Source: Heterobasidion occidentale (lineage: Eukaryota > Basidiomycota > Agaricomycetes > Russulales > Bondarzewiaceae). From it: DNA of 64,000 bases. The notes under the pieces are model-generated. The model saw nothing but the letters and a program-made list of their open reading frames with translations. It did not search any database and was not told where the DNA came from. Shown one piece after another: positions 44,469 through 55,108 of the stretch (positions are counted from its first letter, which is position 1; each line of letters begins with the position of its first letter). Location: the NCBI GenBank assembly GCA_039111635.1, contig JBCAQO010000002.1:124001-188000 (forward strand), written 5' to 3'. The translations under genes were made by a program, and so were the position numbers.

Positions 44469-45269
44469 TGTTAAGCCACTAGGCTTATTATGTGCACTTG
44501 ATGCACTTAAAAAGAGTCCCCTGGGCTAATTGTGACAGCCCAACAAATAAAGACTATTACGTGTCTTTGGGCTTGTACGAGGAAGTCTTGGTTGCTGTCA
44601 ATCCTATCTTTGAAGAGATGGAAAAAATGTTGATTGATGATAGGATGATGCTCATCACTGACCAAAAGGTCCTCTCCAATACAACAGATGACTTCTGATG
44701 GGTTCCAACATATGACTCAATAAGCAGCAAGTCCTTAATAAGTTGTAGAGACGGGAGAATAATAAGAGCTTTGAGATGGATCCAGTGCTTTGTCAGACTA
44801 GGTATGAACCAATTGATCTGACAGAGTTTGTGATGTGTAGGCTGAAGGGAGCCAGACGCTAGGCACAGTGCAGAGATCAAGATGTATACAAAGTGAACAA
44901 GCTGATCTTCTAAGAAGCTCAGCTTGGCTATTTATATGTACAAACTATTTAGGGCTAGACAGAGATCTGGTCTGTGCTTCTAAACACCAAGTAAGCTAAA
45001 TGATTGAGATATATCATCCGCAGTGAATACTTTAACTATATATGGTAATCATATTAAATATCTGTCCACATCAGAAAGCAATCAGGAACTGATCGTAATG
45101 GTCATAAGTGTTTAAGCTGAGACTTGTTAATGAGTTATATATACATAAGAGTTCATGCATCAGCATGTAAATAGTAACAAATTAACAGTTCAAGTTCGAG
45201 ACACGAGCGCACCGCATGACTGTACTCTTGGATTACGTGTGAAGCACGTGTTAGGATGCAGTCCTAACA
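44469..45269 (-). repeat. LTR, family E, of a gag-only element
   Basis: 801 bp with TG...CA ends (TGTTAAGCC...GTCCTAACA on plus). On the minus strand it starts TGTTAGGACTGCATCCTAAC and contains TATA (CATATAAATAGCC near 44930). A minus-strand polypurine tract (AAGAGGGGGTGTAG, 45270-45283) directly precedes it, so it is the 3' LTR of a minus-strand element. Confidence 0.65.
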
Positions 45270-45290
45270 CTACACCCCCTCTTACACAAG
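45270..45290 (-). promoter_or_regulatory. Polypurine tract of the gag-only element
   Basis: On the minus strand GTAAGAGGGGGTGTAG abuts the TGTTAGG start of the LTR. Confidence 0.6.
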
Positions 45291-45305
45291 TCTTTGGCGC
45301 TTGAC

Positions 45306-47181
45306 TCAAGACGTGATTGTAGGAGGTGGTTCATGTGGGTGATCCTCGTCGAACGTGGGAATTATGCGTGTTGGGTATCCAACCCAAAGAGCCATGTCAC
45401 ACATCTGCTCTATTGCCTTCTTGTGGTAGCTGTATTCTTCAGTGACCTGTTCCATGTGAATATGAAGATGACTCATTGTCATGCAATGCATGTCATAGTC
45501 GCACAGGAAGTTGTGTGTGGTGACGTTGGTCCTTTGCCAGATGTGTGTGATTGGGCATCCTGCGAGGAGATGTCCATTACGACTGCATTTCCAACAGTAC
45601 TGTACTTTAGGGGGAGGGAGGGATGCAGGAGGAGAGGGAGTGAACACTGGGGTTGAGGGCCATACAGCTTTAAAGGCGTGAGCTCCATCACACCAATCTT
45701 CTGTTGTAACAGATATCGCTGGAGATTGGAGGGTGGGCATGTCAACAAGGGTCTTAGATGCGGATGTAGAAGGGAATGGTGTGAGTGTTGCCGGAAGTGG
45801 GCGACAAGCCTCGCAATCCTGGATGACTTGTTCAGGGTTGTAAGGGGGACTCATAGAGCACATTGGGCTCATCCTGCTCGAAGTCTGGGATAGGCATGAG
45901 CTGATTTCCTGAAAAGGGGTCAGCGTAAGGGTATGGTAGATTGGCCGGTATTTCTGTAGTGAGGGAACTGGTCCATTCTGCCAACATTGGGTGCTGAAAG
46001 GGCACTGGTATGTCCAGATGTAAGGGTGAGAGTGGCAGTGAAATCACGATGAGCGGAAGGGGTTCAATGGTGGATTCTCAGAGCATCAGAAGAGAGACTA
46101 TTAATGGGAAATCAGATGCTTATGCGATGTTCCCTGAAGTTCTGGGGGCGCCAACGATCCTCTGTGGTTCGTAAATCAGTTCCTCTAGTCTAAGCAGATG
46201 ATATCTGTCCTCCTCTGTTATATCCTTCCTTGATATATATCATGGTCTGACATTGTCAGGTGGGTTGGATCCCTCCGACCAGTAGGCAGCAATGTGATGT
46301 ACTCTTTGTTCATCTAAGGGAAAGAGGCATTCTGGCAGAGTTCCCTCCAGCATGTACTTGTCTATTACCAGTTGAGCCCTTCCAAAACCAGTGACTGGGA
46401 GCCAGTGAATGATGTTTCGCTTGTAAAGGATACGAGTGAGTGTGTTGATCCATTCTTGTGGGGAATGATGAAGCAGCAAGTTCATGCTGAGTGAGCCATA
46501 CCCATTAGGACAATAGCTGACCATGTTGCTGTAGAGGGTAGGAAGATTCACCAACCCCTTGTTTCTATAATTAGTAATAGCTATATTGGTGAGCAGTGCC
46601 ATTTGATGCCTGTCCAGTGGTCCCTGGTGCACCTAATAGGCGTGTGTCATAACAGTCTGCTGTATATAGAAGAAGAAGTTGGTGGGATCATTGAGTCCTG
46701 ATTGGTCCAATAAAATTGGGGCTTTGTCATCTGTGAGAGTGATGTGATAAAGAGCGCCTGTGAGGCTGGGGTTCTGGTAATTGATCAGATTGTAGAGAGG
46801 GAGGGGATAACTGGGGATGAGGATGCGGGGAGTGGTGTTAAAGAGTACGAAGGCCTGTGCAGTGCTGGGTGTATGAGGGTTAAGGATGCGATCAGGGAGA
46901 CTGGGGACACCAAGTTTAAGGTGAGGGTCATCCACCATGATGCCATTGATGTGGTCGATGAAGGTGAGAGAGTTATAGGATTCAGAGGATGTGACCAAGA
47001 CCGGGCGAAGGATAAAGGGGGGTAAAGTGGAACAGGGACGGGTGTTGGGGAACAAGGTATAATGAAAGTTGGCCATGACATAACAAGGTGATTCAAGTAG
47101 GTAGAATTTGTGAACTGTAGCTGGGGAGCTGAGAAAGAGTTGACCGTCAGTGACCCTATATTTATATGAGGTCACTAGCAA
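45306..47181 (-). pseudogene. gag: Gag-like zinc-knuckle gene of a non-autonomous LTR element
   Basis: Read on minus from M at 47181 (MLVTSYKYRVTDGQLFLSSP). One frame continues through stops TAG near 46631, TGA near 46238, TAA near 46116 and TGA near 46082 to about 45840; then a shift joins the last piece 45306-45872. That piece has a perfect retroviral-type zinc knuckle CWKCSRNGHLLAGC (CX2CX4HX4C) and a helical tail. No protease, RT or integrase is present between the gene end and the LTR 36 nt away. Most of the protein is unrecognised; the knuckle, PPT and LTR justify calling it gag-like. The stops are compatible with C-to-T change. Confidence 0.6.
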
Positions 47182-47224
47182 TTACACAGGAACCTTGGCA
47201 GATAGCTCCTAAGAGAATGGTGGT

Positions 47225-47392
47225 TGTTATGACTTGACCAATCGGAGCCCGTCGGGGCTGGTCTATCCGATGGTTCAAGCATCACATACTAGGCGGCTCC
47301 ACCATGGAGCGTACACCAAGGTATTTGGCATGTCCTTATGGTCCGACTGAACCGATGGTTCTTCAAGTCATCGGTAGAGGATATCTGGGAAG
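47225..47392 (+). repeat. E4 5' LTR (family B), left part
   Basis: TGTTATGACTTGACC matches the solo B LTR at 8553. Interrupted by E3 at 47393 and resumed at 55109. No matching 5-bp duplication flanks the completed LTR (GTGGT left, CTAGA right), as expected if it is the 5' LTR of a longer element rather than a solo LTR. Confidence 0.85.
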
Positions 47393-47712
47393 TGTCAAGA
47401 ACGACTGTGAATGACGAGATGACCTAAACCACAAATATGGGAATGGTGGAAGAGGATGTTGTTGTGTGGACTTGATCAAACCGATGCTTGTAACCAAGAA
47501 GACTGGTGAACAGTAGTTCTGTGATTAGACAAAGGTGGATAGCCTAAGGCTTCCACTACTGCGCACAACTCTATAAATACATGAGTGTAGATGCACGGAC
47601 CAAGTAACTATGGAGCAGGAACGCGAGGTATAGACTTGGGAAGGGTCCAACGTGTCCCTATATGGAAGGTGGGAAAGTACGAGTACGTAAGAAAGTAAAC
47701 GAGTTTGTAACA
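47393..47712 (-). repeat. E3 3' LTR
   Basis: 320 bp; next to the minus-strand polypurine tract AGAGGGGGGGTAA (47713-47725). Confidence 0.95.
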
Positions 47713-48036
47713 TTACCCCCCCTCTAGGCCGTCAGCGCCGGAGACGGAGAGTATGGTGTGTCGTACTCAGTCCGAGAAAAACATAAGCAATGCATTTTTA
47801 AGAGGCGTGAAATCGAACCGTATCATCAAAGCGGACACTCATTCGCGTTGCCCCCTGCCGCGCCCTGACACGATAGCCCTTGAGTACAGATGTCAGGGTA
47901 TACCACCTGGTTAGAAGCACGCGGGTACTGCGTCATTGAGCCGAGTCCCTCTTCTCATCGTGCCGGTGGTCACCGGTTCGGCGGAGTCAAACCGCCGTAG
48001 ACCTTGGTAGTTTTACATCGTGCCGGATGAAGTCCT
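47713..48036 (-). other. E3 3' untranslated segment and polypurine tract
   Basis: Contains the lineage block GAGAAGAGGGACTCGGCTCA (element strand, about 47939-47958) and the PPT beside the LTR. Confidence 0.7.
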
Positions 48037-49115
48037 TCAGTCGGATTCGGCCTCCTCTTCTCCTTCCTCGATCCATCCTATCCTTCTTGGTTCGATCCGC
48101 CTCCATCCTAGTTCTTCGGGTAAGGTAAACGTGTATGGGTGGAAACGCTGGTGGTGTGGGGATGGGAATGCTCCGGGCATCGGGCGGTATGGTGATCCGT
48201 TCGAGGCGGATGACGAGGCTCGGGATATCACGGCTGTGGTCGGCATGTGATATTCGGTTGGGTCGAATACTTCGTCATCATAGTGGACCGGTCCTGCTAG
48301 TCCGATGAGGCGTCGTTCTCCTGCTAAGATACGGGCCGAGAGTGATTCTTCTCACGTGTGGAGCGCTCTCTGCGCGTGCATGGTGAACGCGCGTTCCTCT
48401 CGGAGGATGCCGAGCGCTCGCAGGACGTCAGCCGTGGATCCTCCCGACATGAACTCTTGTGAGGTATCCCCCGCGAGTAGTCCTAGTAAGTGTGTGACGG
48501 GGGTGAGGTAGGTGTCCTGGTTCTAGGTGGACAATCCCTGGGGTAGCTTCATCGAACAGAGGTGGAGGGGAGGTGGATGCTCGGTTAGCGGAGGGGTGTG
48601 GAGTGGGTGGACGTCGTTCGCGGTGTTCCCTCTCTTCATTAGCCTGGAACCGTTCCTCGTCTATCTCGTTCTGTTCCAGTATCCTGATCCTGTCCATCTC
48701 GTGTTCGTATTCCGAGTCCGTATCCGACCACCCGTCACCTCTCAGGCCTATTCGGGTCACTTCTTTCCCATAAGTTACCTGCTTCGTCCAAGTAATGGTC
48801 GCGGTGCCACCTAACTTCGATTTCTATGTTTCGGGTGTCGTCTTCCTCCTGTTCCGCCTCCCTGACCGCTTCTTCGTCGTCTTCTGTCCATGGGACGGGT
48901 CGCTCTTCGGATACGTCGGACTCCGTGGATGGGGACGGCGTATCGTCAGTTTGTACAGATTGGTCGACGAAGGTGGTGGTCTGCTCAGAGTCTGACATGG
49001 AGGAGGAAGGCGAGGTTAGAGAGGAAGTTGTTGAATGTGTGGGTTGTCCGAATGGATGAGGGGATGGAGAGTATCGAGTTCGAGATTTTATACGTTTCTC
49101 GCTTTGTTTGTCCAA
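48037..49115 (-). pseudogene. E3 ORF3, frameshifted
   Basis: Starts MDKQSEKRIKSRTRYSPSPH at 49115, with MSDSEQTTTFVDQSVQTDD following. Central motif HRDHYLDEAGNLWERSDPNR. A 2-bp loss after NRPER (near 48740) shifts frame; the second part GWSDTDSEYEHEMDRIRILE continues at 48428-48760 and the third (TAVISRASSSASNGSPYRP) at 48037-48246. Intact relative: E1 ORF3. Function unknown. Confidence 0.8.
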
Positions 49116-52100
49116 TGTTTGTCAAGGTTGCCCAAAGGGGAATGGTCGACGGATGTTTCACGTTGTATGCTTCCATTAGTTCCTTTGCGTTGGTCAGGCT
49201 TGCCCTTGTGACCCATTCATCGGACGAGTCGGGATATCCTTTCCAGTGCACCAGGTACTGATATCCGCGGCCTCGTTTCCTCTTATCTCTTATCTCTTCG
49301 ACTTCGTACTCTTCTTCTCCATCCACAAGGTCAGGTGGTGGTTCTTCGAAGTTTGGTCCGTGAGCGTCGGTCTCTCGATACGGCGTTATTAGCGAGGCGT
49401 GGAAGACCGGGTGTATTTTCCATGTCGGTGGGAGCTTTAGTCTGAACGTTACGGGTCCTAGCTTCTTTTCGATAAGGAAGGGCCCGTGGAGTTTGGGTGC
49501 TAGCTTGTCCTTGGGATGTGTTGTCTTAATGTTTTTTCCCGATAGCCAGACCTTCTGTCCTTCTTCTAGTTCTACCTCGTGCTCCGCTGTTCTCTTCGCC
49601 ATTATTTCTGCCGCTGCTTCTAGACTGGCTTTCGTCTCTTCTCTTACGTTTTTCAGCTTTTCCAACCGTCGTTCTACGCCAGGGATGTCGGACCTCGGTT
49701 CGATTTGTGGCATGATCGTGGGGTTAAATCCATATAGGAGTTGGAACGGTGACTGATGTGTTGCTGAGTGTTCTCGTGCGTTGTGAGCGAATTCGGCGTA
49801 GGGAAGTAGTTCTGGCCAGTTATTTTGTTCGTAGTTGCAGAACGCTCGGAGGTATTGTTCGAGTTCTTGATTTACTCGTTCCGTTTCTCCATCGGTTTCC
49901 AGGTGATATGCCGTGCTTAGCGCTGTTGTTACCCCTAGTTTTTTCCAAAGTTCCTTGGTGAATCTGGCTGCGAACTGTGGTCCTCTGTCCGATATTATTT
50001 TTTCTGGTAGTCCGTATCTTTTCCACACGTTTTTCATGTAAAGATCTGCCGTTCCTTCTGCATCTATGGTCTTGGCGCAGGGTGTGTACACGACTCCCTT
50101 TGTGTTCCTGTCTACGGTTACGTGGATGGAGTCATATGGTCCGACCTGCGGTAGGTCTGTAATGAAATCCATCGTGACCGTTTGCCAAGGTCCTTTGGGT
50201 ATTTCGTTCGGTACTAATGGAACTCTTATAGGGTGCGTTATATTTTTTGTATTTTGGCATATCGCGCATCCTGTTACGTATTCTTTTACGAATGTGGACA
50301 TGCCTGGCCACCAAAAGTTGTCGGATACTAAGACATAAGTCTTCCACCTCCCTGGGTGTCCGGTTGCGATGGAGTCGTGGTACGTCTTGACTATGTCTCT
50401 TTTTAGTTCATCGTTGGGTGGTACATAGACTTTTCCTTGATGCCATATAAGTTCGTCTTCGTAGTTCCATTTTTGCAGCCCTTTTGCCAGCGCTCGCGGT
50501 CCTGATGCTTTTATAACGTCCATTGCTTCCGTTATTTCTTTGTCTCTTGCCGTTACTTCCTTTAGTCTTTGTCGGAGTTGTCTGTCCAACAGTTCGATCG
50601 TGCCTCGTCCTGTTGCTTTTTTGACAAATAGTTGTGGGTTTAGTAACGTTTGGTTTGTGTTATCTAATTTCACCCCCCGTTTTAGGTCTGGACGCCTGGA
50701 CAGTGCATCTGGGCGGTGCGTGACTCCTGGCTTATGAACGAGGGTAAAATCGAATCGAGATAAGAAAAGGGACCATCTGGCTTGTCGGCGGGATAAGGTT
50801 CTGGCAGTTCCGAAGTAAAGGAGGTTCTTGTGATCTGACCAGATTTCGAAAGGCCAGTGGGCTCCTTCGAGGTACACGCCAGTGGTCCAGGGCGTGGATG
50901 ACTGCAAGTAATTCCTTATCAAAGATGTCATAATTTCGTTCGGTGGCGTTGAACGACTTCGAAAGGAATGCTACTGGGTGCCATCCATCACCTGGTATTT
51001 CTTGTGACAAGATAGCGCCTGATGCAAAGTCCGATGCGTCGGTCTCCAGCCTGAATGGTCGTTTATGATTGGGGTAGATAAGAACCGGTGTGGATACGAA
51101 GGCTTGTTTGAGTGCCGTAAAGGCTTCCTGTCTCGCTTCCGTCCATATGAAGGGGGTGTCCTTTTTTGTGAGGTCATTCAAGGGTCGTGCGATAGTGGCA
51201 AAATCGCGGATGAACCTTCGGTAAAAGTTTCCGAAGCCTAAGAATGATTGGACTTCTTTTAGGGTAGTTGGTGTGGGCCAGGCCGAGATACCATCGATTT
51301 TAACCGGGTCCATCGAAATTCTGTCCTTCGAGATGATAAATCCGAGATATTCGACTTCTTCGACTTCGAATTGGCACTTCGTTGGCTTGAGGAATAAGTC
51401 ATGTTCAAGCAGTATCTTCATGACTTGCACAGTGACCCTTCGGTGTTCTTCCAAGGTTTTTGTAAACACCAGGATATCATCCATGTACACCGTGACAACT
51501 CGGGCAATGATGAGGTCGTGGAAGATAGTGTTCATCATTGTTTGGAATGTCGCCGGGGAGTTGCAAAGTCCGAAGAACATGACGAGGCATTCGTAAAGGC
51601 CGTATTTGGTTAGGAAGGCCGTCTTCCATTCGTCTCCTTCTGCTATGCGAATATTGTTGTACCCCCATTTGACGTCGAACTTCGAGAATATCCTTGCTCC
51701 GGACCTAGCGATAGTTCGTATAACATCGTCGAGGGGTAGGGGGTATTTGTTTTTTATCGTGTTTCGTTTAATCGGCGATAGTCTTGCACGGGTCTAAGGT
51801 CTCCTTCCTTTTTCTTTACAAAAAAGAAGGGCGAGGCTTGTGGCGATTTGGATATTCGAATTGTTCCCCTTTTTACGTGTTCCTGTATTACGTCATACAG
51901 TTTTTCATCTTCGTATTCCGTTAGGGGGTACAACTTGCATCCCTTGGGTTCCCATCCTGGTTTCATGTCAATATGGTGGTCCCACGAGCTATGTTGTGGC
52001 AGTCGTTGGGACGCTTCTTGACTGAAAACTTTTGCGAACCGCTTTAGGATGTATCTTGGGACGATCTCCTCCGTCGTGCGTACATCCTTTTTTTTGTTAG

Positions 52101-52905
52101 CTTCTTCTGCTAATTCTTGCGATTTACTGTGAGTCGATCGAAGGTGGATTGTCCCGTCCGGGTTCGTTTCAAAGATATTTTCGCCATAGCGGTTTTCATA
52201 GAGGTCCGTAATGAACTCGTTGATTCCTTCGTCTTCTTCGCTCTCTTCTGGTAGACCTTCCGGCTGGTCTTCTATTGATACGTAATTGACCGCCTTCCTT
52301 GCTCCACGCCGTGCGAGTCTTTCTGCCTTGATGATAATCTCGGCCTTGCTCGTTATGCATGTCGAGGAGCACGCTTGGAAGGTTAGGTCATTATTCACCC
52401 AATTGATTCTGGGGTTGTGTTCGTGCAACCAATCTGTTCCTAGGATAAGGTCTTCTCCTCCCAAGTCCGTTACTAGTAGTTCGCATTGTTCGTCGTGGTA
52501 ATCCCCTTCGTCGTTCTCCATCCTCATCAGTAGACGCGCTTTGTTTGTGATAGCTCCTCCCTGATTTGCTGAGCCGTCCACATTGAAGACAGGTATTGAT
52601 TGTCCTATTTTCTCAAGTTTTATCCCTTGAGTGCGGCAGAATTGCTTGTCAATGAGGAGTCCTTCTGCCCCTGAGTCAATTAATACCCTTGCTCCGGTGT
52701 TTCCCTCCGAATGTTTTAGCTGTACTTTTATGCGCATGGACGATTTTTGATTTGATTTGGTGAGTCGTACAGATGTTTTCACATGGGGAGGGTCTATGGA
52801 TCCTACATACACCGATGATGAGGATCGCGCTAAAAATTTGTGTCCGCTTCCTTCTTTCCACTTTCCCTGCTCAGGGCTTGTAGCAACGCTTCTTGTTCGT
52901 CCCAC
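48985..52905 (-). pseudogene. pol: E3 pol with chromodomain, two frameshifts
   Basis: Three same-strand pieces: 51754-52905 (protease LIDSGAEGLLID; start of RT up to DYRRLNE), 50732-51700 (RT with VYMDDILVF; RNase H ETDASDFASG) and 48985-50931 (end of RNase H, integrase HHCC and DDE, TDGETERVNQE-type motif, GPF/Y region and chromodomain EEYEVEEIRDKRKRGRGYQY, LVHWKGYPDSSDEW). Break 1 is a 1-base loss in an A run at RRLNENT (near 51763); break 2 is a 2-base loss at HWRVYLEG (near 50882). One residue (Ile) is also missing in PLPLIDDV. All catalytic residues are otherwise present. Confidence 0.9.
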
Positions 52906-54369
52906 CTAAGCTTTCCTATAAACCTCTGGATCTCTTCTCCGCTAATCTCAGGCTCCGTCTGACGTAAAGTTGCATCCTCGCCGGGTGAGTAGGTCTGCCG
53001 AGCTGCGAGTCTAGCCCTGAATGGGTTAGTCGTCGCCACGCCTCTACCCTCTCCCTGAGTTGCTTCCTCGCTACTGTTCTGAGCTCGCGCTGCGAACGCT
53101 CGGCCATTGCCACTTCCTCCTCTTCCCAGCCCTCCGCCGGTCGAAGCCTGTCCGTACCCCATTTTTCTGTCACCCGATTGAACATATCCAGCTGCCCCTT
53201 GAGGTACCCTAGATGCACCCCTAGCGGGACATTGGTTGGCCATGTGTCCCTTCTTTCGACAGTAAAAGCACCCACCCTCCATTCGGAGTCTGTTCCTTTC
53301 TTCGTCGGTGAGGGGAGTGCGAAGTGCGTCGACGGCCATAGGTACGACGGAATTGTTCATACTGGCTGGGGCGTTGGATGAGTTATAGCGGAAGGGGTTA
53401 TTCCGTTGTGTTGTTGCCGCAGGGATGGAGCTTTTTATGCTCTGGAGTTCCCTCCATTGGTTATCAAACCGTTGCGTGTATGAAATCCAGTCGGCTATTC
53501 TGGTCGGCATGTCCGGGAGCCTGTAAATTTGTTTGAGGATTTCTGGGTGTATGGCTCGGCGGAAGTAGTCAACGGTTGACTCCATGTCGAATCCGCTTTC
53601 TGCCGCCGTGATTTGGAAGTCTGCCACGAAGTCATCTGCCGTCCTTTTTCCCATTCTCATGGTGAACAGCTTCTGTCGTGCCTTCTGTTCCGTTCCTTCG
53701 TCCCTGAACACCTGCGCTAGTTCTTCCAGAAATTTTTTGAACGTTCCCCACGTTAGCCGGGTTTCTCCTTCTCTCCAGGTCCTGAGTTCCCTGTCGTAAT
53801 AGTACCTCTGTGCGTACATTGATGCAGTTCCCGCTCTCATGTAGGATAGTACAAATAGGATCTTGGCTTTGTCATCGGTGAATTTGGCGGGATTGGCGGT
53901 AATGTACATGTGGCATTCGTAAATCCATTCTCTGTACTGGGTTCTTGTTCCATCGTATTCCTTCGGTTTGTTTAGTTTATCCGACATATCGTCGTCAGAT
54001 TCTTCTCGGTCGTCTTCGGGTGTTTCGGGGTTTCCGGGAGGATCTTCCGGTGGATTCGGATCTTCGGTTGGTGGGGTCGGCTGGTTTCGGGGTGGTTCTG
54101 GATCGCTTTCGTCTATCGGTGTTATTGCCCCCTTGGGGATAATTCCTTCTTCGATGTCTTCTTTGGGAATATCGATGGGTCCTGCCGATGGGGTTCTTGC
54201 CAGGAGTGGTGCTACGGTTCTGAGTGGTGCCCTTCTGTCTTCCCAGGCTACGAGTGGAGCGTCTACTGTTTTTCCACTATCCGGTCCTCCCGTATATATC
54301 CAATTTCCTTTCGAGGTTCTTCTGATAGGTTGTCCTAGGTGTTGGTATACTTTCGAGTATTCAAAGTAG
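52830..54369 (-). CDS. gag: E3 Gag
   Basis: From the conserved ATG (MSDKLNKPKEYDGTRTQYRE, 53987) the frame is open to TAG at 52830-52832. Contains the Gag core and knuckle CFYCRKKGHMANQCP. Upstream of 53987 the frame stays open to beyond 54369 without ATG and encodes protein conserved with E1 and E2 (GQPIRRTSKGNWIYTGGPDS, APLVAWEDRRAPLRTV, DIPKEDIEEGIIPKGAITPI). The true start is unresolved; I give the conserved extent. Confidence 0.85.
52833..52839 (-). promoter_or_regulatory. E3 gag-pol -1 frameshift site A AAT TTT
   Basis: Codons ACA AAT TTT TAG; heptamer AAATTTT fits X XXY YYZ and abuts the gag stop. Pol follows in the -1 frame (HKFLARSSSSVYVGS). Confidence 0.75.
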
Positions 54370-54776
54370 TCAGTCCCGTGTGGAACTCGCCCTACGTCTC
54401 TTCCTTTTCCTTTGGAAGTCGTGATGGATAATCTCAGAAGCCCGCGCTAGTCTCGATTTGATTAGAATCGAGGGTCAAGGCAACAGCAGCTTCTCCTGTA
54501 GTATGTATGTGTCGTAAAGTACGTATACCGTATGTAACGTCAAGTGCGATTGTATCGGTCGTACCTTAGCTGGGTTGATTACCAGACAGAGATATTCTAC
54601 AACCTGAAGCGACCCTCAATGAAGTGGTATCGCCCAATCGTTCGCTCGAAGTGTATAGTAACTAGTACTGTCGACGAACGCTTGTCTTTTGGGACTGCCT
54701 AGCGTCATATGTATGTAGCCGGTGTTCTGCTGAAAAATAGATTCGAGAGTACCTGTGGTATAGGTTGGGTTTGAGG
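54370..54776 (-). other. E3 5' leader with short conserved ORF
   Basis: Short frame MTLGSPKRQAFVDSTSYYTL (54616-54708, ending TGA). The nucleotide block is nearly identical to that of E1 and E2. Candidate 5' splice site AAGGTACGACC and 3' splice site TACTACAG (element strand). Confidence 0.5.
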
Positions 54777-54786
54777 AGGCTATCCA
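54777..54786 (-). promoter_or_regulatory. E3 self-priming PBS (TGGATAGCCT on element strand)
   Basis: Two nucleotides from the 5' LTR and exact reverse complement of AGGCTATCCA within it (54932-54941), about 30 nt after TATTTATAG. Confidence 0.8.
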
Positions 54787-54788
54787 GA

Positions 54789-55108
54789 TGTCAAGAACGA
54801 CTGTGAATGACGAGATGACCTAAACCACAAATATGGGAATGGTGGAAGAGGATGTTGTTGTGTGGACTTGATCAAACCGATGCTTGTAACCAAGAAGACT
54901 GGTGAACAGTAGTTCTGTGATTAGACAAAGGTGGATAGCCTAAGGCTTCCACTACTGCGCACAACTCTATAAATACATGAGTGTAGATGCACGGACCAAG
55001 TAACTATGGAGCAGGAACGCGAGGTATAGACTTGGGAAGGGTCCAACGTGTCCCTATATGGAAGGTGGGAAAGTACGAGTACGTAAGAAAGTAAACGAGT
55101 TTGTAACA
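54789..55108 (-). repeat. E3 5' LTR
   Basis: 320 bp, appears identical to the 3' LTR at 47393-47712. Confidence 0.95.

Larger units (their letters stand above)
47393..55108 (-). mobile_element. Element E3: young Ty3/gypsy retrotransposon with identical LTRs
   Basis: 7716 bp; 320-bp LTRs at 47393-47712 and 54789-55108 with no difference that I can find; 5-bp duplication GGAAG (47388-47392, 55109-55113). Same plan as E1. Pol and ORF3 contain small deletions that break frame despite the identical LTRs. Inserted in the E4 5' LTR. Confidence 0.95.
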
